Assembly: GCF_000375525.1 (NCBI RefSeq)
Contig: NZ_AQXC01000008.1
Coordinates: 1-64,000, forward strand
Direction: 5' to 3'
From: Corynebacterium propinquum DSM 44285
GTDB taxonomy: Bacteria > Actinomycetota > Actinomycetes > Mycobacteriales > Mycobacteriaceae
DNA length: 64,000 nucleotides
In this document: positions 9,205 through 18,900 of the stretch, in pieces
How positions within the stretch are numbered: the first letter of the stretch is position 1
How the letters are laid out: each line of letters starts with the position of its first letter
The notes under the pieces: generated by a model
Database searches by the model: none
Told to the model about the DNA's origin: nothing
Seen by the model: only the letters and a program-made list of their open reading frames with translations
Program-made: the position numbers and the translations under genes

Positions 9205-11967
9205 GTGATGACGGAAAACCAGCAAAACCCAGAAGACCACCCACATGACCGCAATTCAGCAACCGATGCCGCGCCGGGTCGTGACCGCAGCGATCTGCTG
9301 GCGAAAAACTGGCAGCCGGGCGAGGTAGAAAAGGCTCTATACGACGCCTGGGAGGCGCAAGGCTATTTCCGCCCGGATGAGGATGCCGACAAGCCTGCCT
9401 ACTCTGTGGTTTTGCCGCCGCCGAATGTCACCGGTCAGCTGCACATGGGGCATGCGCTGGACCACACGTTGATGGATTCGATTATCCGTCGCAAGCGCAT
9501 GCAGGGTTTTTCCACGCTGTGGCTGCCGGGCTCGGATCACGCAGGCATTGCTACCCAGACGAAGGTGGAAGCGAAGCTGCGCGAGCAGGAAGGCAAATCT
9601 CGCTGGGATTACTCGCGTGAAGATTTCATTGCCAAGGTTTGGGAATGGAAGGAAGAATACGGCGGCACCATCCAACAGCAGATGCGCGCGATTGGTGATT
9701 CCGTCGACTGGTCGCGCGAGCGCTTCACCCTGGATGAGGGGTTGTCGCGCGCCGTGCAGCACATTTTCAAGCAGATGTTTGACGCCGGCATGATTTATCG
9801 CGCGCACCGCTTGGTCAACTGGTCGCCGGTGCTGGAAACAGCGGTCAGTGACATCGAGGTCGTACACAAAGACGTCGACGGTGAGCTGGTTTCGCTGCGT
9901 TACGGCTCGCTTGCCGACGACGAAGATCACGTCATCGTCGCCACCACCCGTGTGGAAACCATGCTGGGCGATGTCGCCATTGCCGTGCACCCGGATGATG
10001 AGCGCTATACGCACCTGGTGGGCAAGAAGTTCGCGCATCCGTTCCGCGACGATCTCGAGCTGGAAGTTATTGCCGACGACTACGTGGATCCGGAATTCGG
10101 CTCCGGTGCCGTGAAAATCACCCCGGCGCATGATCCGAATGACTACGCCATGGGCTTGCGCCACAACCTGGACATGCCGACGGTCATGGACACCACCGGC
10201 CATATCGCTGGTACTGGCACCCAGTTTGATGGTTTGAGCCGCGAGGAAGCACGTGTGAAAGTCCGCGAGGCGTTGGCTGAGCAGGGCCGTATCGTCGCCG
10301 AGAAACGCCCGTATACCCACTCGGTTGGTCACTCGGAGCGCAGCGGTGAGCCGATTGAGCCGCGCCTGTCGCTGCAGTGGTTTGTGAAGGTGGACAAACT
10401 CGCGCAGATGGCTGGCGATGCCGTGCGTGAAGGTGATACCAAGATTCACCCGGCGTCGATGGAGCCGCGCTATTTCGACTGGGTAGATGACATGCACGAC
10501 TGGACCATCTCGCGTCAGTTGTGGTGGGGCCACCGTATCCCAATCTGGTACGGGCCAGAAGATGAAAACGGCGAGCGCGATATCGTGTGCGTCGGCCCGG
10601 ATGAGCAAGCCCCCGAAGGCTATGAGCAAGACCCAGACGTGTTGGATACCTGGTTCAGCTCTGCGCTGTGGCCATTTTCCACTATGGGGTGGCCAGACAA
10701 AACCGCGGATCTGGAGCGTTATTTCCCCACCTCGGTGTTGGTAACCGCTTATGACATCCTGTTTTTCTGGGTTGCGCGCATGATGATGTTCGGTACCTTT
10801 GCCGCCAGCCAGGACCCGGAAACCTTCGGCACGACAGCCGACGGGCGCCCACAGGTGCCATTCAAGGATCTCTACCTGCACGGCCTGGTACGCGATGAGC
10901 ACGGCCGGAAAATGTCGAAGTCTTTGGGCAACGGCATTGACCCCATGGACTGGGTCCGTGATTACGGGGCGGATGCGCTGCGCTTTACCTTGGCGCGCGG
11001 TGCCAACCCGGGTGTAGACCTGCCGGTCGGTGATGAGGCCGCGGAAGCCTCGAAGCGCTTTGCCACCAAGCTGTTTAACGCCACCAAGTTCGCGCTGATG
11101 AATGGCGCGGGCATGGGCGAGCTGCCCGAGCGCAGTGAGCTTACCGACGCCGACCGCTGGATATTGGACCGCACGGAACAAGTACGCGGGCAGGTAGACA
11201 AGTATTTGGACGATTACCAATTCGCGAAAGCCAACGAGCTGCTGTACCACTTCGCCTGGGGCGAGCTGTGTGACTGGTACGTCGAGATCGCGAAAACCCA
11301 GATCCCACGCGAAGGCGAATCCGCCCAAGGTCGGAACACCCAGATCGTGCTCGGGCGTGTGCTCGATGTCGTGCTGCGTTTGCTGCACCCAACCATGCCG
11401 TTTGTCACCGAGGTGACCTGGAAGGCGCTGACCGGCGGCGAATCGCTGGTGGTTGCGGATTGGCCTACCGCCGCTGACACCAACGGCGGGGTCGAGGTTG
11501 ACGAGGTTGCCGCGCGTCGTATTGCTGATGCCGAGGTACTGATTACCGAGCTGCGTCGTTTCCGCGCCGACCAGGGCGTGAAGCCGTCGCAGAAGATCCC
11601 GGGCACGCTAGACTTCGCTGCGGCTGACTTGGCTGGCCAGGAAAACCTGGTGCGCAACCTGGCGAATGTGGAAGAACCAGGTGCCGATTTCACCGAGTCC
11701 GCCTCCGTCGAAGTGCGCCTGAGCCAGGCCACGATCACCGTAGCGGTGGATACCTCGGGTGCTGTGGACGTCGAAGCAGAGCGCGCCCGCTTGCAAAAAG
11801 ACCTGAAGAAGGCCGAAAAGGAACTGGCGCAGACCAGTGGCCAGCTGCAGAATGAGAAGTTCTTGGCGAAGGCACCGCAGGATGTCGTCGACAAGATCAC
11901 AGCACGCCAGCAACTGGCACAAGAAGAAGTCGACCGCATTGGTGCGCGTCTGGAGGCACTGAACTAG
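9205..11967 (+). CDS. valS: Valyl-tRNA synthetase
   Basis: About 920 residues from GTG 9205; ATG 9208 is the next codon, and the frame is open to 9166. A class I synthetase that charges tRNA-Val. The HIGH-type motif is [15 protein letters not shown] near residue 79 and KMSKS is near 568. The editing domain lies between them. The anticodon-binding domain and a C-terminal coiled-coil arm ([20 protein letters not shown]...) complete the normal architecture. The start was chosen from the -10 element 7 bases upstream. The stop overlaps the folC GTG by one base (TAGTG), so the two are translationally coupled. Confidence 0.97.
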   Translation: MMTENQQNPEDHPHDRNSATDAAPGRDRSDLLAKNWQPGEVEKALYDAWEAQGYFRPDEDADKPAYSVVLPPPNVTGQLHMGHALDHTLMDSIIRRKRMQGFSTLWLPGSDHAGIATQTKVEAKLREQEGKSRWDYSREDFIAKVWEWKEEYGGTIQQQMRAIGDSVDWSRERFTLDEGLSRAVQHIFKQMFDAGMIYRAHRLVNWSPVLETAVSDIEVVHKDVDGELVSLRYGSLADDEDHVIVATTRVETMLGDVAIAVHPDDERYTHLVGKKFAHPFRDDLELEVIADDYVDPEFGSGAVKITPAHDPNDYAMGLRHNLDMPTVMDTTGHIAGTGTQFDGLSREEARVKVREALAEQGRIVAEKRPYTHSVGHSERSGEPIEPRLSLQWFVKVDKLAQMAGDAVREGDTKIHPASMEPRYFDWVDDMHDWTISRQLWWGHRIPIWYGPEDENGERDIVCVGPDEQAPEGYEQDPDVLDTWFSSALWPFSTMGWPDKTADLERYFPTSVLVTAYDILFFWVARMMMFGTFAASQDPETFGTTADGRPQVPFKDLYLHGLVRDEHGRKMSKSLGNGIDPMDWVRDYGADALRFTLARGANPGVDLPVGDEAAEASKRFATKLFNATKFALMNGAGMGELPERSELTDADRWILDRTEQVRGQVDKYLDDYQFAKANELLYHFAWGELCDWYVEIAKTQIPREGESAQGRNTQIVLGRVLDVVLRLLHPTMPFVTEVTWKALTGGESLVVADWPTAADTNGGVEVDEVAARRIADAEVLITELRRFRADQGVKPSQKIPGTLDFAAADLAGQENLVRNLANVEEPGADFTESASVEVRLSQATITVAVDTSGAVDVEAERARLQKDLKKAEKELAQTSGQLQNEKFLAKAPQDVVDKITARQQLAQEEVDRIGARLEALN

Positions 11968-13529
11968 TGGCAGAAAACGAACACACGGGTTCTGGAGACA
12001 AGCGCGCCGGACGGGCTCATTCTGAAGAAGACGCGATAGAGCACGACCTCGCCGCGCTGGCCGGTGATGCTGTGGAAGTCGACGAGCACGGGCTGAAGCT
12101 CAACCTGGGCCTGCCGGACGAAGAACGCAACGCACCGGCCCCGCTGCAGGCCACGCCGGAAGAACTCAGCGCATTGGCTGTCGTGGAGGCGGAACTGGAT
12201 ACCCGCTGGCCGGAAACCAAGATCGATCCGAGCCTGGAACGCATCGAATACCTGCTGGATTTGCTGGGCAACCCGCAAGAAAATTTCCACGTCATTCACG
12301 TTGCGGGCACCAACGGTAAAAGCTCGACGGTGCGCATGATCGATTCACTGCTGCGTGGTTTCCACCGACGCACCGGCATGTTCACCTCGCCGCATCTGCA
12401 GAGCGTCACCGAGCGCATCTGCCTGGACGGCAACCCGATTCCTGCGCGTGATTACGTGCGCCAATGGGAAGAGATCGAACCATTCGTGCAGATGGCCGAT
12501 GCGCATTTCGACGTGCGCTTGTCCAAATTCGAGATCTTAACTGCCATGGCTTATGCAGCATTTGCCGATGCCCCGGTGGAAGTCGCGGTCGTGGAGGTCG
12601 GTCTGGGCGGAACCTGGGACTCTACCAACGTGGTGAACCCAGAGGTATCCGTCGTGATGCCCGTGGGCTTGGACCACCAGAACTACCTGGGCGAGACCAT
12701 CGAAGAAATCGCGGCAGAAAAAGCTGGGATCATTAAAAAGCGTGATGACCTGGATGACGTGCTGAAACCCTCGGAGAATATCGCCATCATTGGCGAGCAG
12801 GACCCGAAAGCCATGGACGTGATCCTGCGCCGCGCCGTCGAGGTAGAAGCGGGAGTGGCGCGCTACAGCAGTGAATTTGGGGTGCTGGAAACCTCCGTCG
12901 CGGTTGGCGGGCAGCAATTGCACCTGCGCGGGCTGGGCGGGGAATATCCGGAGATCTTCATTCCGCTTTCGGGCAGCCACATGGCTGCGAATGCCTCGTG
13001 CGCCCTGGCAGCAGTGGAAGCATTCTTCGGTGCCCGCGCCGGGCACGGGCTCGACCTGGATACTGTGCGGGAAGGCTTCCGTACCGTGTCGGTGCCTGGC
13101 CGCCTGGAACGCGTGCGTACCTCGCCGACGACGTTCATCGACGTGGCGCACAACCCGCACGGCGCACAGGCGCTGGGTGCTGCGCTTTCGCGGGATTTTA
13201 ATTTTCAGCGCCTTATCGGTGTGGTCGCCGTGTTCGATGACAAAGACGCCAAGGGTGTGTTGTTGGCGCTGGAACCACACCTGGATGAGGTCGTGATCAG
13301 TCAAAACAGCTCGCCGCGCGCGCTGGATGCTTATACGCTGGCAGAATACGCCGTCGAAATCTTCGGTGAAGAGCGCGTGCACACCATCGACGATCTGCCG
13401 GGCGCCTACGCGCTGGCCGTCGAATTGGCAGAAGATGCTGAGGTGCAATCCGGCTCGGGCATCGTGATTACTGGCTCGGTGGTTACTGCTGGGGAAGCGC
13501 GCACGTTATTTGGAAAGGAACCGTCGTGA
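11967..13529 (+). CDS. folC: Folylpolyglutamate synthase / dihydrofolate synthase FolC
   Basis: A 520-residue ATP-dependent ligase that adds glutamate to dihydropteroate and folates. The P-loop is HVAGTNGKSSTVRM near residue 112. The Mur-ligase-like motifs VEVGLGGTWDSTN and FIDVAHNPHGA are present. Residues 1-80 are an acidic, low-complexity extension ahead of the usual start of the family fold, which begins around DPSLERIEYLLDLLG. The gene overlaps valS by one base and the next gene by four (GTGA), forming a valS-folC-DUF4233 run, an order familiar from other actinobacteria. Confidence 0.94.
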   Translation: MAENEHTGSGDKRAGRAHSEEDAIEHDLAALAGDAVEVDEHGLKLNLGLPDEERNAPAPLQATPEELSALAVVEAELDTRWPETKIDPSLERIEYLLDLLGNPQENFHVIHVAGTNGKSSTVRMIDSLLRGFHRRTGMFTSPHLQSVTERICLDGNPIPARDYVRQWEEIEPFVQMADAHFDVRLSKFEILTAMAYAAFADAPVEVAVVEVGLGGTWDSTNVVNPEVSVVMPVGLDHQNYLGETIEEIAAEKAGIIKKRDDLDDVLKPSENIAIIGEQDPKAMDVILRRAVEVEAGVARYSSEFGVLETSVAVGGQQLHLRGLGGEYPEIFIPLSGSHMAANASCALAAVEAFFGARAGHGLDLDTVREGFRTVSVPGRLERVRTSPTTFIDVAHNPHGAQALGAALSRDFNFQRLIGVVAVFDDKDAKGVLLALEPHLDEVVISQNSSPRALDAYTLAEYAVEIFGEERVHTIDDLPGAYALAVELAEDAEVQSGSGIVITGSVVTAGEARTLFGKEPS

Positions 13530-14107
13530 CAGAAAAGAAGTTTCGCCGCGACAGCCACGACAGCCGTGCCAGCCGTGACGGCCGCGCCAGCCGCGACGGC
13601 CACGACAATGCTCGGCGCGGAGCCTCCCGGAATGGTGCTTCAGGGGCCAGGCAAAACGGTGCCGCCAGGGCCGGATCCAACCGGAATGGCGCCGCCGAGT
13701 ACGGCCCATTAGGCCCAGGAAAGGCCCCGGTAAAAGACCCGATGCGTGGGCTTGCCGGAATGATGTCGGGCACCCTGATCATGCAGGCGATTAGCATCTT
13801 TTTGGGCCTGACTGTCATCTTGAAAATCGATGGCGGGGTGTACTGGACGACGCCGAACTGGGTGACAGTAACTGTGCTGGGCGCGCTGCATGTGGTGGCG
13901 GTATTTTTCGTGCGCAAGCCCTGGGCAATCACGATGATCTTAGTCCTGCAAGCGCTGGGCTTATTGATGTTTTTTATCCACTGGTCCATCGGCGTGATCA
14001 TGCTGCTGTTCATTGGCGTGTGGGCGTTCATGTTGTATCTGCGTTCGATGCTGCTTGAGCGCATGCGTCGTGGCCTGCTGACCACTCAGCACCTGGGCAC
14101 GGAATAA
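13526..14107 (+). CDS. DUF4233 membrane protein
   Basis: A 193-residue protein starting at GTG within the folC stop (GTGA overlap). Residues 1-70 are low complexity and strongly charged, with tandem Ser-Arg-Asp/Gly units (ASRDGRASRDGHD) and Arg/Asn/Gly/Ala runs. Four hydrophobic segments follow (about 75-95, 107-125, 132-150 and 152-172), so the charged tail should face the cytosol. DUF4233 proteins commonly follow folC in actinobacteria. Function is unknown. Confidence 0.8.
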   Translation: MTEKKFRRDSHDSRASRDGRASRDGHDNARRGASRNGASGARQNGAARAGSNRNGAAEYGPLGPGKAPVKDPMRGLAGMMSGTLIMQAISIFLGLTVILKIDGGVYWTTPNWVTVTVLGALHVVAVFFVRKPWAITMILVLQALGLLMFFIHWSIGVIMLLFIGVWAFMLYLRSMLLERMRRGLLTTQHLGTE

Positions 14108-14163
14108 CGTGGAATCACGTGGAAAAACGTGGATTGTCGTTAATTCCCGTCTCATACAAGTTG

Positions 14164-14176
14164 TAGAATGGGCGCC
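14164..14176 (+). promoter_or_regulatory. Leaderless -10 element of ndk
   Basis: TAGAAT at 14164-14169, 7 bases before the ndk ATG. Confidence 0.65.
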
Positions 14177-14587
14177 ATGACTGAACGTACTTTGATCTTG
14201 ATCAAACCTGACGGTGTACAGAATGGCCACGTTGGAGAAATCATCTCCCGCATTGAGCGCAAAGGGCTGCGCTTGGCTGAACTCGACCTGCGCGTGGCAG
14301 ACCGCGAAACTGCAGAAAAGCACTACGCCGAGCACGCAGATAAGCCATTTTTCGGTGAGCTGGTGGAATTCATTACCTCGGCACCACTGATCGCCGGCAT
14401 CGTGGAAGGCGACCGTGCCATTGATGCGTGGCGCCAGCTGGCTGGCGGCACCGATCCCGTCGGCAAGGCCACCCCGGGCACCATCCGTGGTGATTTCGCG
14501 CTGTCTGTGGCAGAAAACGTGGTTCACGGCTCTGATTCCCCAGAATCCGCAGAGCGTGAGATCGGAATCTGGTTCCCGAACCTGTAA
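14177..14587 (+). CDS. ndk: Nucleoside diphosphate kinase
   Basis: A 136-residue enzyme that moves the gamma phosphate of ATP onto NDPs through a phospho-His intermediate. The N-terminus [20 protein letters not shown] is canonical and the catalytic His is residue 117 in NVVHGSD. The C-terminal [12 protein letters not shown] is typical. The start at 14177 is chosen over an in-frame codon at 14168 because TAGAAT lies exactly 7 bases upstream. It sits at the end of the valS-folC-DUF4233 run but has its own promoter. Confidence 0.97.
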   Translation: MTERTLILIKPDGVQNGHVGEIISRIERKGLRLAELDLRVADRETAEKHYAEHADKPFFGELVEFITSAPLIAGIVEGDRAIDAWRQLAGGTDPVGKATPGTIRGDFALSVAENVVHGSDSPESAEREIGIWFPNL

Positions 14588-14618
14588 GCAGCGGGTTCTG
14601 ACCTCAGGGGAATTTGGT

Positions 14619-14668
14619 CCGATGGGCTAGAGCCCAAAGATCTCCGATGGCCTGGAAGCCAAAGATCC
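14619..14668. repeat. Imperfect tandem 25-bp direct repeat
   Basis: Two abutting units, 14619-14643 and 14644-14668, share 20 of 25 bases. Both start CCGATGG and contain AAAGATC near the end. Confidence 0.75.
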
Positions 14669-14704
14669 AGGCCGAAACGCCCGAATTTGAAGGATTTTGG
14701 TGCA

Positions 14705-14758
14705 TTTTTACAAATAGTGGCCGCAAAACCGGCGATTTCGTAGCACTATTTGTAAAAA
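14705..14758. repeat. Perfect 15-bp inverted repeat with 24-base loop
   Basis: TTTTTACAAATAGTG (14705-14719) pairs exactly with CACTATTTGTAAAAA (14744-14758). The loop holds a small GCCG/CGGC hairpin. The base of the stem has U upstream and A downstream in either transcript, the reverse of an intrinsic terminator, so another role such as protein binding or a mobile-element end is more likely. Confidence 0.75.
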
Positions 14759-14911
14759 AGCAACATCGACCGTAGCTGGAATTGCCACAAACGAGCTAGG
14801 GTGCCGCCAATGTCTATTTCAACGTCTAGGTCAAACGCCTACGCCAAGGGCGGCGCTGCAAACCCCCTGCTCACAGCAACGCAACGCCAATCCCTGTAAC
14901 ACCGAACTTCG

Positions 14912-15637
14912 CTAACGCCCCTGCTGGTAGTGCTGCAAGCACTGAATACCGGCGGGGGTTAAGCTGTATTGCCACTTGTGCGGCTGCTCGCGCACGGTAA
15001 TTTTCTTCGCCTCGACCAGCTGTGCTTTCCGCAGCGTCTCCAGCTCCGCGATCAACTCATCAGTGTCACGGCAGCTAGCGCTCGCAAACTCGGCGACATT
15101 CACGAACACATTATCCCCGGCACCGATGGCAGCCAGGTCTCGCAGTACTTTCGGGTTGTGGGCCACCATCTCAAGGCGCTCACTGGTCACGGCCTCCAGA
15201 TCGCTTTTCGCAAGAACCTGCTGGATCCGCCGCTTGCCGACGCGTCGTGGCCCAATATTCGTGCCGAGGATCTGGAAAGCCAAGCCGATGGTCGCTACTG
15301 CCGCGGTCACCGCGATGGAGGCAGCTGGGTGTAGCACGCCGTCTAATTGCGCAAAAGGGAGCGGCAAAATGGCTCCCCACGGGAATATCGGAAGATACAG
15401 CATGAGCTTTTGCTTCGGCGTGTAATCGGTATCCCGGTATTCTTCGGTGTACACGTTGACTAGATAATCACGGAACAGCCAGGCACCGGATCCGATGGCA
15501 CAGACAAAGCTGAGCAGTGCGGCTATCCAGTGTTCGTGCAGTATCAACGAATAACCAAGCCCTGCGGGCACGGCGGCGCTAGCGTTGAAAAGCAATTGTG
15601 TGGTTATCGAACGGTGGTGACCCTTTCTGCTAAGCAT
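14912..15637 (-). CDS. Membrane protein with C-terminal winged-helix-like domain
   Basis: A 241-residue protein. Four hydrophobic segments occupy about residues 15-135, in two hairpins. A cytosolic region follows (about 140-241) ending in a MarR/PadR-like winged helix: ELIAELETLRKAQLVEAKKI..., then a wing reading WQYSLTPAGIQCLQHY. This suggests a membrane-tethered transcription regulator or a sensor of unknown signal. The start is supported by AAGGAC just upstream, and a TAAAAT hexamer ends 6 bases before the ATG. It is divergent from rne and stands alone. Confidence 0.65.
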   Translation of the reverse strand: MLSRKGHHRSITTQLLFNASAAVPAGLGYSLILHEHWIAALLSFVCAIGSGAWLFRDYLVNVYTEEYRDTDYTPKQKLMLYLPIFPWGAILPLPFAQLDGVLHPAASIAVTAAVATIGLAFQILGTNIGPRRVGKRRIQQVLAKSDLEAVTSERLEMVAHNPKVLRDLAAIGAGDNVFVNVAEFASASCRDTDELIAELETLRKAQLVEAKKITVREQPHKWQYSLTPAGIQCLQHYQQGR

Positions 15638-15973
15638 GTCCTTATTTTAACTCCGAGGGCAGGGTCGTCGCCGCGATTCGGCAAAACTCATGCAACGGAG
15701 CACGGATCAAACGATGCGACGCTCCAACAGTGCAGTGCATCTAACGGTGCAGCGGAGGGGTAGAGCAGCCACGTAGGTTGGGGCGTGTACGCGGGTGTGC
15801 CTTGCAGGTATTCGTCGGCAAGAGTTCTGTGACATAATGCCAACTGTGTGGTTTCTGCGCGGAGGTTTCGCGTACGGCCTGCTGAAGACGAATTTATATG
15901 TGAATAATTATGATGCCCTGTGCGGCAGCGGCCAAGTGGCTGCGCCCGGGGCACAATGTGATGTCAAGGAGAC
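15638..15973. other. Intergenic region with divergent promoters, upstream of rne
   Basis: No gene is supported in 336 bases. An AT-rich patch at about 15893-15915 (TTTATATGTGAATAATTATG) could hold an rne promoter. AAGGAG at 15967-15972 is the rne ribosome binding site. Confidence 0.45.
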
Positions 15974-18900
15974 ATGGTAACGGTGAATTTCACCCCGGAA
16001 ACAATTGAAAAGGCTTCGAACCTGACCAGCTCGGCGTGGCCGGAGAAGACCCGCGTGTATACGTTGGCGAAGAACCTCGGGCTTAGTTCGCGGGAATTGA
16101 TTGAGGTCTTAGCGAATCTGCAGATTTCGAAGCGCGCGCAATCGAATGTGTCGCCGGATCAGGTGACTGCGGTTTTGGATTATATTGCGGCGAAGAAATC
16201 GGACTCCGTGAAGAAGCCCGACTCAGTGAAGAAATCGGGTTCAGCGACAAAAGCCGCTTCTAATGAATCCGAAAGCGCAGCCAACACAGATACTCCGCAG
16301 GCTGCGCCAGGTATCGACAAGGCTAAGCCTGACACTGACACGGCTGCTCAGAAAGAGGCCGCCGCGCAGAAAGAAGCCGAAGAAAAGCTACGCCACCGCG
16401 TGCGCAAGAACGTGGAAAATGAAATCAACCAGATTGCGCAAAAAGTCGATGCGGATTTGCCTGCTTCTTCGCTTGGCGACGAGCCTGCACCCGCCCCGGA
16501 TGTTCCAGCCCCGGCTGAGCCTACGATGAACGCCTACGTGCCGGTGTTCCGCGCGCCGGATGTGGATCCCGCGCTTGATGAGGCCGGGCTCGACGAAGCC
16601 GTGATTGACGATATTGTCGCTGCCGCAGAACACGCCGAGGATGCCACTGGCGATCTTGCCGATGACTTCCGTGATGGCATGGCCGGTGACGCCGACGCCG
16701 GTACTGCCTCTGATGAGGCCGGTAACGCAGGCGATGGTGAGCCGGCGGATATGCGTGGTGGTCGGCACACGAATTCCCGTGGACGTCGCCGTCGTGGACG
16801 TCGAGGCGGATCGCGTGGTCGCGGCGTCGAGCAGCAAGCCCAGGATGCTGCGGACAAGCACGCTGAGCAGAGCAAAGGTTCTGGCAAACCGCAGGCTGAC
16901 GATCGGCACTCTGATAACCAGCACTCTGTCGATCAGCACGCTGAAAAGCCGGATTCTGGAAAGTACGATTCCACCGAGCCAAACACTGCAAAACCAAACA
17001 CCGCAAAACCAGACGCCACCAAGCCAGCGGCCGAAAACCACGCTAGCGAAAAGCACGCCAGCGAAAAGCACACCGTCGAAAAGATTGATGAGCCCCGCGG
17101 GCTGCGTGGACCGGCACGGCTGGAGGCACAGCGTCGTCGTCGTAATGAGCTACGGGAAGAAACCCGCAAGACGGAGCGGATTGTCTCGGAAAGCGAGTTC
17201 CAGGAGCGCCGTGCGGCGATAACGCGCAAGATGGTGGTGTGCGAGCGTGAGCGCATGGATGGTCCGGGCACGGTCACTCAGCTCGGGTTATTGGAAGATG
17301 ACGTGTTGGTCGAGCATTTCGTGAATGCCGAAAACCAGGGTTCGATGATCGGCAATATCTACCTTGGACGCGTGGAAAACGTGCTGCGCAATATGGAAGC
17401 CGCGTTCATTGATATTGGCCAGGGCCGTAATGCCGTGCTTTATGCCGGGGAAGTGGATTGGAAAGCCCGGGGGCTTAACGGACGCCAGCGTCGTATCGAG
17501 GCTGCGTTGAAGCCTGGTGATCAGGTGCTCGTGCAGGTCATGAAGGATCCTTTGGGTCACAAAGGTGCCCGGCTGACCGCGCATATTTCCTTTTCTGGGC
17601 GCTATTTGGTGTATGTTCCGGGCGGAAATAACGCGGGAATTTCGCGCAAACTGCCTGCTGAAGAACGTCGCCGCCTGAAAGAAATGCTGGATCGCGTCGT
17701 GCCCGAAGACGGCGGCACGATCATCCGCACGGCTGCTGAGGGTGTTCCGGAGCGTGCCATCGCTGCCGACGTCGATCGGATGCACAACCAGTGGCTGCAC
17801 ATTAAACAGCGCGTGGAGGAAGAAAAGGAAGCGAAAACTTCCGAGCCTGTCACGCTGTTCGAAGAACCGGACATGCTGGTCAAGGTTGTTCGTGATTTGT
17901 TCAATGAGGATTACTCTGAGCTTATTGTCGACGGCGACCGTGCGTATGAAGTCATCTATTCGTATGTGAAGTCGGTGGCGCCGGATCTGCTTAAGCGCAT
18001 CAGTAAGCATGACCGCGCTGCGTTCCAGGGCCAGGATTCGTTCACCGCGTATCACATTGATGAGCAGATCGAAGAGGCATTGTCGCGCAACGTATCGTTG
18101 CCGTCGGGCGGTTCGCTGGTGATAGATCGCACCGAAGCGATGATCGTCATTGACGTCAACACCGGGAAGTTCACTGGTAAGCGCAAGGGCGGCAATCTGG
18201 AAGAAACCGTCACACGCAACAACCTGGAAGCTGTTGATGAAATTGTGCGCCAGATCCGTTTGCGCGATCTTGGCGGCATGATCGTGATTGATTTCATCGA
18301 CATGATCTTGGAAGAAAACCAGGATCTGGTGTTGCGACGCCTGAAGGAGCGTTTGACCTCGGATCGCAGCCGCCACCAGGTCTCTGAAGTGACCAGCTTG
18401 GGGCTGGTGCAGCTCACGCGCAAACGCATCGGCACGGGGCTGCTGGAGGCTTATGCCACGGATTGCCCAACGTGTGCTGGCCGGGGTCTGTTGATCAACA
18501 GTGACCCGGTGGACGCTCTGAAGCAGGCAGAGGTTGCTGCCCAAGCACATGAGCATGAGCCGGAAAATGGCTATGGCCGCGGTCGTGTGGCAACGCTTGA
18601 TGACGATGGCGATGCCGTTATCGATGACGAGCAGGACGACGCACAAGACCAGGGCGCACGGAAGCGCCGCGAGCGTGAGCGTGCTGCAGCAGCGGAATTT
18701 GAGAATCTAGCTGCCAGTGTGATCGGGAAGAAGAAGCCGGATTCGGATGCAGATTCGGATTCCGCACAGGAAACTGCTCGGAAGCGCGGCAAGGGACGCC
18801 GCAAAAAGCGTGTTGTCAGGGCTAGCCATACCCATGCCACCGGATCACATGGTGCTGGCTCACATGATGCCGACGAAAATGCCGCTGGCGGAAATGTTGC

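Larger units (their letters stand above)
14588..14911. other. Repeat-bearing intergenic region after ndk
   Basis: No gene is seen in 324 bases. It contains a tandem direct repeat (14619-14668) and a long perfect inverted repeat (14705-14758), listed separately. No standard terminator with a U-tract is evident after ndk. Confidence 0.5.

Noticed and set aside
9337..11388. A 683-codon open frame on the minus strand
   Set aside because: It is fully antisense to valS, which has all synthetase motifs; the long frame follows from GC-rich codon bias and shows no recognisable domain.
14705..14758. The inverted repeat as a transcription terminator
   Set aside because: U residues come before and A residues after the stem on both strands, opposite to an intrinsic terminator.
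17288..18646. A 452-codon minus-strand frame
   Set aside because: It is antisense to the RNase E catalytic core and has no family features.
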